Of a stretch of DNA of 64,000 nucleotides, positions 61,701 to 64,000 are shown piece by piece. The stretch's first letter is position 1. Each line of letters opens with the position of its first letter. Both the position numbers and the translations under genes were made by a program. Source of the stretch: Aptenodytes patagonicus (Eukaryota > Chordata > Aves > Sphenisciformes > Spheniscidae); assembly GCF_965638725.1 (NCBI RefSeq), contig NC_134949.1, forward strand, positions 83,358,017-83,422,016. Direction: 5' to 3'. The notes below the pieces were generated by a model, which saw only the letters and a program-made list of their open reading frames with translations, searched no databases and was not told the origin of the DNA.

Positions 61701-63983
61701 ATTGTATGAGGTTCAACAAGGCCAAGTGCTGGGTCCTGCACTTCAGCCACAACAACCCCACGCAACGCTACAGGCTTGGGGAAGAGTGGCTGGAAAGCTG
61801 CCTGGCAGAAAAGGACCTGGAGGTGTTGGTCGACAGCTGGCTGAATATGAGCCGGCAGTATGCCCAGGCAGCCAAGAAGGCCAATGGCATCCTGGCCTGT
61901 ATCAGAACTAGTGTGGCCAGCAGGAGTAGGGAAGTGATCGTGCCCCTGTACTCGGCACTGGTGAGGCCGCACCTTGAATACTGTGTTCACTTTTGGGCCC
62001 CTCACTACAAGAAAGACATCGAAGTGCTGGAGCGTGTCCAGAGAAGGGAAACGAAGCTGGTGAAGGGTCTAGAGGGCAAGTCCTTTGAGGAGTGGCTGAG
62101 GGAACTGGGTTTGTTTAGCCTGGAGAAAAGGAGGCTGAGGGGAGACCTCATCGCTCTCTACAACTACCTGAAAGGAGGTTGTAGCGAGGTGGGTGTCGGT
62201 CTCTTCTCCCAAGTAACAAGTGATAGGACGAGAGGAAATGGCCTCAAGTTGCGCCAGGGGAGGTTTAGATTGGATGTGAGGAAAAATTTCTTTACTGAAA
62301 GAGTGGTGAAACATTGGAACAGGCTGCCCAGGGAAGTGGTTGAGTCAGCATCCCTGGAGGTATCAGTGTAGACATGGCGCTTAGGGACATGGTTTAGCGG
62401 TGGACTTGGTAGTATTAGGTTAACTGTTGGACTTGATGATCTTAAGGGTCTTTTCCAACCTAAACGATTCTATCATTCTATGATTACCTTGGCCAGACTT
62501 CTGGTAAAAATTCTTTCTGTGTTCCTGAAGAAGGCTCCGCTTTCTGTGACCACTTGATATTTGTGATTCGAGCTTCCACTCAAAAATACGTCAGAATTTG
62601 GATTTTTATTAGTCGTTGTCCATCTGCAGAGTATGTTAAAAAGTAGCTTCCTTGGCCATCAGAGTAATAAGGATAGGTATCCTCTAATAATTCATGGTTG
62701 TTCCTTTTGATGCTCCATATTTTCTCTCTGACCACTGTGTTCAAAGGGAGGGTAGTATTAGATTATATTTTAGAGAATGTTTTTGTTTTTAATTATACAG
62801 ATAACCAATTTTCTTCAAAAATGTGTTTTTCTAGCTTTTTTGGTTCTGTTTCACTGGTTACTCTTGCCAACCTGACTAAAGTAGCACTCTATTAAACGCA
62901 TACAGAGAGCAGCTGTAGCATTAAAGCACTGAGTCAGCTCTTGAGGACAGTTGGTAGTAATTATGATGTACCAGATCTTTACTTGTAATAGAAACTGACA
63001 GTTCCTACTAGAATAAAAGATATTGGCACCTTTGTGTTGCAGATGTTGCTTAGATTTTCCCTGGTTACCTCTAAGTTTAGCGTCCTGTTTCAGATGTCCC
63101 TTGATTTGCAGTAAGAATAAGGCAGGGTGAAAAGTACATCTGCTATGTGGGTTGTTTGCAATGCTGCTTTTAGTGCATCATAAGTTTCTCTAGGCAGGAG
63201 GAAGCTTTAATGTGAGGTAATGTACCTTTAGGGGTAGTAGTCTCTTCCTTATTTTATTAATGTTCCTTAATGTTGTGGGAATCAACTCGTCCAACATTGT
63301 CTCTGTTTTGTGACAAAACAATCTGTTTAAATTTCTTTGTCTTCAAATTTTCTTTTAAAATGTGAAATGGTTCAGGTGCTGTATCTTCTCCCAAATTACC
63401 ATTCAAAATATAATCATCTCACTGTATTAAAAAATGCAACTCCCACTGTTGCCCTGTTCATTTATATGAATGAAGGGGCAAAATAGGGGAAGACTAAACT
63501 GGAGTGCTGATCAAAGCACAAAAGTAAGCCATTTTTCTTCTAGTCACCTTCAGTTACCATCTGAAATGATCACTGCACCGTGCAAAAATTGTCCTGCTGC
63601 TACTAATAATAGCATTTTTGTTAGAAGTTTGAAAATGTAGTACAATGAAATTGTGTCTATAGTATTTTAATGTGTATTTGAGAATTTCCTTGATTGTTAA
63701 ATTGTGCATGGTTCATTCTTTAGAAAATCTTGCTATACAGTAGTGACCTATTCTGAAGGATGACCAGGCTACTGTTGTGTTCCTTAGCTGTCTCCAGTGT
63801 ATTCCGAAAGGATGTGTGGGCTATGTGGGAATTACAATGGTAACCAAGGGGATGATTTTCTTACACCTTCTGGCATGGTGGAAGCTCTTCTGGAAGATTT
63901 TGGAAACTCCTGGAAGCTCAACGCAGATTGCCAAGACTTGTCAAAACAAGACAGTGACCCCTGCAATCTCAATCCTCGCTTAG
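22785..63983 (+). CDS. VWF: von Willebrand factor, 5' coding part (13 exons, residues 1-574, partial)
   Basis: Thirteen exons join into 1723 nt of open frame, and each intron has GT-AG ends in the right phase. The product is a secreted multimeric adhesive glycoprotein that binds platelets or thrombocytes, collagen and factor VIII. The part seen here is the signal peptide (about residues 1-18 or a little further), D1 (VWD about 33-205, C8 about 223-290, TIL/E about 293-383) and D2 VWD from about 386. As known for the family, D1-D2 forms the propeptide, which aligns dimers in the acidic Golgi and is later removed by furin; that cleavage site lies beyond the window. The cysteine pattern and both CGLC motifs are intact. 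Exon lengths equal the human ones except exon 3 (159 versus 165 nt). Related gel-forming mucins and otogelin share D domains, but the D1 and D2 residues and exon phases fit VWF best. No frameshift or stop is present. Confidence 0.97.
22840..23416 (+). other. VWF intron 2
   Basis: 577 bp, GT-AG. It holds a T14 run (22903-22916) and a short AATA microsatellite (23226-23247). No gene or mobile element was recognised. Confidence 0.9.
23226..23247. repeat. (AATA)n microsatellite
   Basis: About five AATA units inside VWF intron 2. Confidence 0.75.
23417..23575 (+). CDS. VWF: VWF coding exon 3: start of D1 VWD module
   Basis: Acceptor GATATCCAG, donor TTAG|gtgagt, 159 nt, covering residues 19-72. 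The mature propeptide begins near here. The VWD module starts with the RCSLFGND stretch (Cys33), then the conserved [20 protein letters not shown] block (44-63). The exon is two codons shorter than the human one, and the difference lies in the poorly conserved linker before Cys33. A second AG at 23438-23439 would also look like an acceptor, but it shifts the frame into a stop. Confidence 0.95.
   Translation, partial: DHQVLCFRSHQFPVAAFLGMITSKLLMVLSTILLGTAVTSLLGTVTSAPSHF
23576..25236 (+). other. VWF intron 3
   Basis: 1661 bp, GT-AG, with a T15 run (23739-23753). Nothing else was recognised; an open frame running into exon 4 at its 3' end is a chance extension. Confidence 0.88.
25237..25339 (+). 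CDS. VWF: VWF coding exon 4: D1 VWD module
   Basis: Acceptor TCTCTTCAG, donor AAAAG|gtacct, 103 nt as in human. It encodes residues 72-106, including [17 protein letters not shown], a beta-strand part of the VWD fold. Where human VWF has the glycosylation sequon NGT in the strand turn, this protein reads DGG (97-99), so that glycan is absent. The downstream intron is only 89 bp. Confidence 0.96.
25340..25428 (+). other. VWF intron 4, very short
   Basis: 89 bp between gtacct and TTCTTCACAG, the smallest intron in the window. It is probably spliced by intron definition. Confidence 0.93.
25429..25637 (+). CDS. VWF: VWF coding exon 5: D1 VWD with first CGLC motif
   Basis: Acceptor TTCTTCACAG, donor GGAAG|gtagga, 209 nt as in human, residues 106-176. 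It carries the [11 protein letters not shown] segment with vicinal cysteines 157 and 160. In the family this CXXC-like CGLC motif is needed for propeptide-driven interchain disulfide formation. The sequon N154-K-T immediately before it is kept. The exon also holds the acidic AEDDF segment typical of calcium-binding VWD modules. Confidence 0.97.
27288..27305. repeat. (T)18 homopolymer
   Basis: Eighteen consecutive T in VWF intron 5, with no retroposon body recognised beside it. Confidence 0.85.
30360..30394. repeat. C23-A12 compound homopolymer
   Basis: Twenty-three C are followed directly by twelve A in intron 5. Confidence 0.9.
30953..31048. repeat. A/C-rich low-complexity tract
   Basis: Nearly all A and C for about 95 bases, with irregular AAAC and AACC units and a cluster of AAACAAAC copies. 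On the transcribed RNA this is CA-rich. Confidence 0.8.
31131..31250 (-). mobile_element. MIR-like SINE remnant
   Basis: The plus strand has ATTTTACAGATGAGTTAACA followed by a degraded GAG..AGTTAA..TG stretch, then TCCAGGGAGGGAGATCGGGG and TTCCTGCCTCTC. This order matches the reverse complement of the MIR 3' half (TTTTACAGATGAGGAAAC, AGAGAGGTTAAGT, then the CAGAGC..GG..TTC region). Divergence is high, as expected for an element older than the bird lineage. Boundaries are approximate. Confidence 0.5.
31449..31477. repeat. A10-G19 homopurine tract
   Basis: Ten A are followed by nineteen G, a 29-base purine-only run in intron 5 that could form a quadruplex or triplex. Confidence 0.9.
31518..31583. 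repeat. T/G-rich low-complexity tract
   Basis: Irregular GT, GGTTT and GTTTT units with almost no A or C for about 65 bases. Confidence 0.7.
33282..33336. repeat. A17 run and A/C-rich tract
   Basis: Seventeen A followed by CCA7C5 and mixed CAA/CCA sequence. Confidence 0.8.
35182..35306 (+). CDS. VWF: VWF coding exon 6: end of D1 VWD
   Basis: Acceptor TTCATTCACAG, 125 nt as in human, residues 176-217. It contains [10 protein letters not shown] (182-191), the conserved end of a VWD module, and the sequon N209-I-S, which overlaps N206-T-C. The donor is GAAG|gttggt, with T at +3 and G at +4, so it departs from consensus more than any other donor in the gene. It is preceded by the 9.5 kb intron 5. 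Confidence 0.95.
35867..35894. repeat. Alternating (GT/GC/AC) tract, Z-DNA type
   Basis: Twenty-eight strictly alternating purine-pyrimidine bases (GTGTGTGCGCGC, then GCACAC), self-complementary around the CG core. C-rich sequence (CCCCACCCCC units) follows up to about 35935. Such tracts can adopt Z-DNA or a cruciform. Confidence 0.85.
37705..37733. repeat. (C)29 homopolymer
   Basis: Twenty-nine consecutive C, the longest C run in the window, within a pyrimidine-rich patch (37655-37740). Confidence 0.9.
39752..40005 (-). mobile_element. CR1 LINE 3' fragment, antisense
   Basis: The plus strand reads AGAATGGTTTAAGTTGGAAG, then GATC..GGCCATCTAGTCCAACCCCC, then CAACAGGGCCATCCTAGGTC, which is the reverse complement of a CR1 3' end. 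Similarity continues weakly through the GACCACCCTCATGGTGAAAT block to about 40005. No coding part survives. It is more diverged than the copy at 9015. Confidence 0.85.
41227..41242. repeat. (C)16 homopolymer
   Basis: Sixteen consecutive C in VWF intron 6, paired with a similar run 130 bases downstream. Confidence 0.88.
41375..41391. repeat. (C)17 homopolymer
   Basis: Seventeen consecutive C preceded by CGTCCCCGT. Confidence 0.88.
42289..42843 (+). mobile_element. Solo LTR of an endogenous retrovirus (ERV-type), sense orientation
   Basis: 555 bp bounded by TGTCCTGGTTT and AAACCACGACA, which are inverted repeats with one mismatch and have the TG...CA ends of LTRs. An internal TATATAAA (42557-42564) and ATTAAA (42709-42714) are in promoter then polyadenylation-signal order. 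The flanks TGGTG (42284-42288) and TGGCG (42844-42848) look like a 5 bp target-site duplication with one difference. No internal viral sequence is present, so this is a recombined solo LTR. I recognise the type as widespread in birds and cannot name the family. Confidence 0.88.
42994..43210 (+). CDS. VWF: VWF coding exon 7: D1 C8 module
   Basis: Acceptor CTTGTTGTGCAG after a long pyrimidine tract, donor TGCA|gtaagc, 217 nt as in human, residues 218-290. Eight cysteines in C8 spacing are visible (223, 235, 248, 253, 255, 261, 263, 273), followed by Cys289, and the [11 protein letters not shown] block is conserved. A solo LTR ends only 150 bp upstream in the same orientation. Confidence 0.97.
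43211..45080 (+). other. VWF intron 7
   Basis: 1870 bp. It holds a diverged tandem duplication (43463-43568); otherwise no gene or mobile element was recognised. Confidence 0.88.
43463..43568. repeat. Diverged two-copy tandem duplication, 58 bp period
   Basis: The copy at 43463-43511 (GCCTTTTCTAAGCCAAATTT, ending CCTGATTGCATCT) and the copy at 43521-43568 (GCCTTTATTAGCCCAATTTT, ending CCTGATTGTATCT) align along their length at roughly 80 percent by eye. They lie in VWF intron 7. Confidence 0.75.
45081..45203 (+). CDS. VWF: VWF coding exon 8: D1 TIL module
   Basis: Acceptor AATTGTTTCAG, donor CCCTG|gtaatt, 123 nt as in human, residues 290-331. It holds the trypsin-inhibitor-like cysteine pattern [18 protein letters not shown] followed by CVDGCSCP (323-330). 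The split codon with exon 7 encodes Arg290, where human VWF has Ser. Confidence 0.97.
45204..47755 (+). other. VWF intron 8
   Basis: 2552 bp. Contains a GTTT-rich microsatellite (about 45808-45841) and a short TG run near the 3' end (47710-47721). No gene or mobile element was recognised. Confidence 0.88.
45808..45841. repeat. (GTTT)n microsatellite
   Basis: Irregular GTTT units with one interruption, in VWF intron 8. Confidence 0.75.
47756..47867 (+). CDS. VWF: VWF coding exon 9: end of TIL and E-like segment of D1
   Basis: Acceptor CTATCCAG, donor TCATG|gtaaac, 112 nt as in human, residues 331-368. It encodes the [20 protein letters not shown] stretch and HYPPG (354-358). The acceptor is preceded by a short (TG)n run and a purine-interrupted stretch rather than a clean pyrimidine tract. 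Skipping this exon would shift the frame. Confidence 0.95.
47868..50030 (+). other. VWF intron 9
   Basis: 2163 bp, containing an old sense-oriented CR1 remnant (49165-49698). Nothing else was recognised. Confidence 0.88.
49165..49698 (+). mobile_element. Old CR1-type LINE 3' remnant, sense orientation
   Basis: Degraded copies of CR1 landmarks appear in order: GTGAGGCCGTGACTGGAGTA (the HLEY region), GCCAGTGCTGGGCCTCC, ATACAAGAAAAAATTCTTCC, ACTGGGACAGCTGCCCAGAA, then a 3' end reading CCTATGATTCTGTCG. Many indels and no open frame point to an older CR1 subfamily than the other copies. Its 5' edge is approximate. Confidence 0.82.
50031..50077 (+). CDS. VWF: VWF coding exon 10: 47-nt small exon, end of D1
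   Basis: Acceptor TGTTTCCTAG, donor CCCAG|gtatgt, 47 nt as in human, residues 368-384. The peptide [16 protein letters not shown] closes the D1 assembly with four cysteines. This is the shortest exon in the window. Confidence 0.95.
50078..54417 (+). other. VWF intron 10
   Basis: 4340 bp, with a T/G-rich patch (50974-51018) and an MIR-like remnant (53825-53945). No nested gene was recognised. Confidence 0.87.
53825..53945 (+). mobile_element. MIR-like SINE remnant
   Basis: The plus strand contains TTAGCTCTGCCAGTCTTAGG and, further on, CATGCCTCAGTTTCCCCATT, followed by GTATAAAGAGGAAAACTTAG. This order matches the MIR 3' half (GCTCTGCCAC, then TGCCTCAGTTTCCTCATCTG, then TAAAATG). It is strongly diverged and the boundaries are approximate. 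Confidence 0.5.
54418..54554 (+). CDS. VWF: VWF coding exon 11: start of D2 VWD module
   Basis: Acceptor TGCATTTTTCAG, donor GTGCAG|gtaaca, 137 nt as in human, residues 384-429. It contains [20 protein letters not shown] (386-405), one of the best conserved parts of the propeptide, then [11 protein letters not shown] (406-416) and VIIETVQ (423-429). Confidence 0.98.
54555..55967 (+). other. VWF intron 11
   Basis: 1413 bp, relatively GC-rich in its second half (55000-55750). No repeat or exon was recognised. Confidence 0.88.
55968..56106 (+). CDS. VWF: VWF coding exon 12: D2 VWD module
   Basis: Acceptor CCTTCTCTGTAG, donor TACAAG|gtgtgt, 139 nt as in human, residues 430-476. It encodes [16 protein letters not shown] (430-445), then [11 protein letters not shown] (451-461) and a [10 protein letters not shown] strand (466-475). 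No sequon is present. Confidence 0.97.
56107..56713 (+). other. VWF intron 12
   Basis: 607 bp, GT-AG, with nothing recognised inside. Confidence 0.9.
56714..56814 (+). CDS. VWF: VWF coding exon 13: D2 VWD module
   Basis: Acceptor TTGTCTTAAG, donor GTGAAG|gtactc, 101 nt as in human, residues 476-509. It encodes [13 protein letters not shown] and the [18 protein letters not shown] segment that leads to the second CGLC motif in the next exon. It is followed by a 7 kb intron holding a large CR1 LINE. Confidence 0.97.
57633..57660. repeat. Perfect 9 bp inverted repeat with 10 nt loop
   Basis: CCCTGAGGG (57633-57641) and CCCTCAGGG (57652-57660) are exact reverse complements. There is no T run after it and no sign of a longer microRNA-type stem. 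Confidence 0.6.
58470..62485 (+). mobile_element. CR1 LINE, nearly full length, sense orientation, broken
   Basis: About 4 kb. The 5' part resembles the end of CR1 ORF1 ([15 protein letters not shown], then [17 protein letters not shown]) and is interrupted by TAG at 58557-58559. ORF2 follows with an AP-type endonuclease and a reverse transcriptase. The element ends in GATTCTATCATTCTATGATT, the typical CR1 3' repeat. CR1 consensus elements are about 4.5 kb, so only part of the 5' end is missing. It lies inside VWF intron 13 and reads in the same direction as the gene. The 5' edge is uncertain by some tens of bases. Confidence 0.93.
59396..62371 (+). pseudogene. Broken CR1 ORF2 (endonuclease and reverse transcriptase)
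   Basis: Endonuclease motifs are visible: [15 protein letters not shown] near 59663, ITETWWDD near 59740, the [11 protein letters not shown] block near 60052 and the GHSDHKM block near 60254. RT motifs follow: [10 protein letters not shown] near 60952, NYRPVSLTS near 61130, [12 protein letters not shown] near 61341, [16 protein letters not shown] near 61525 and the catalytic FADDTKLGG near 61598. Damage: a frameshift near 59945, a stop at 60477-60479 with frame loss up to about 60545, a frameshift at the A run near 61435, TGA at 61686-61688, and an early end at 62371. It cannot make a working protein. It is a retrotransposon relic and not part of VWF. Confidence 0.9.
62486..63787 (+). other. 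VWF intron 13, 3' part
   Basis: About 1.3 kb of AT-rich intron between the CR1 3' end and the exon 14 acceptor. No element or exon was recognised. Confidence 0.85.
63788..63983 (+). CDS. VWF: VWF coding exon 14: D2 VWD with second CGLC motif
   Basis: Acceptor TGTTCCTTAG, donor CTTAG|gtactg, 196 nt as in human, residues 510-575. It carries [16 protein letters not shown] with the vicinal cysteines 519 and 522, the second redox-type motif of the propeptide, and the VWD-ending EDFGNSWKL segment. The window ends 17 bases into intron 14, so the rest of D2 and everything after it is not visible. Confidence 0.97.
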
Positions 63984-64000
63984 GTACTGAACTCCATCCA

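Larger units (their letters stand above)
56815..63787 (+). other. VWF intron 13
   Basis: 6973 bp, of which about 4 kb is a sense-strand CR1 LINE (58470-62485). A perfect 9 bp hairpin lies at 57633-57660. The flanks hold no recognised gene. Confidence 0.9.

Noticed and set aside
59396..62371. Endonuclease and reverse transcriptase open frames as a host or domesticated gene
   Set aside because: They are in order within a CR1 LINE, with its 3' repeat, and have several frameshifts and stops. There is no sign of a repaired frame.

Overview
This is a 64 kb stretch of a bird genome. It holds the 5' coding part of one gene, von Willebrand factor (VWF), read on the + strand. The bird assignment rests on CR1 LINEs of several ages, including a 4 kb copy ending in the typical ATTCTATG-like 3' repeat, on a solo ERV-type LTR of a kind common in birds, on ancient MIR-like remnants, and on the VWF translation. 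No other protein-coding gene could be supported on either strand.

Layout. Positions 1-22784 lie upstream of the VWF start codon and carry no recognisable exon. They contain a 5'-truncated CR1 (9015-10258, minus), a roughly 900 bp all-pyrimidine minisatellite (16213-17132) and several long G or C homopolymers. VWF exon 1 should be non-coding by analogy with mammals, and I could not place it. Thirteen coding exons follow, corresponding to human exons 2-14: 22785-22839, 23417-23575, 25237-25339, 25429-25637, 35182-35306, 42994-43210, 45081-45203, 47756-47867, 50031-50077, 54418-54554, 55968-56106, 56714-56814 and 63788-63983. Joined, they give 1723 nt of open frame, or 574 codons plus one base. 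Every exon length except exon 3 equals the human length as I recall it; exon 3 is two codons shorter. The window ends 17 bases after exon 14, so the rest of the gene lies beyond it.

Product. The encoded part is the signal peptide, the whole D1 assembly (VWD, C8, TIL and E-like modules) and most of the VWD module of D2. This is most of the propeptide, which drives disulfide-linked multimer assembly in the Golgi. Both CGLC motifs (residues 157-160 and 519-522) are intact.

Introns. They range from 89 bp (intron 4) to 9.5 kb (intron 5). The larger ones carry repeats: an MIR-like remnant in intron 5, a CR1 fragment and a sense-strand solo LTR in intron 6 (the LTR ends 150 bp before exon 7), an old CR1 in intron 9, an MIR-like remnant in intron 10, and a nearly full-length but broken CR1 in intron 13. 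The window looks like an ordinary vertebrate gene region. I found no sign of a new multi-gene system; the most unusual object is the pyrimidine minisatellite with its stepwise growing repeat unit.
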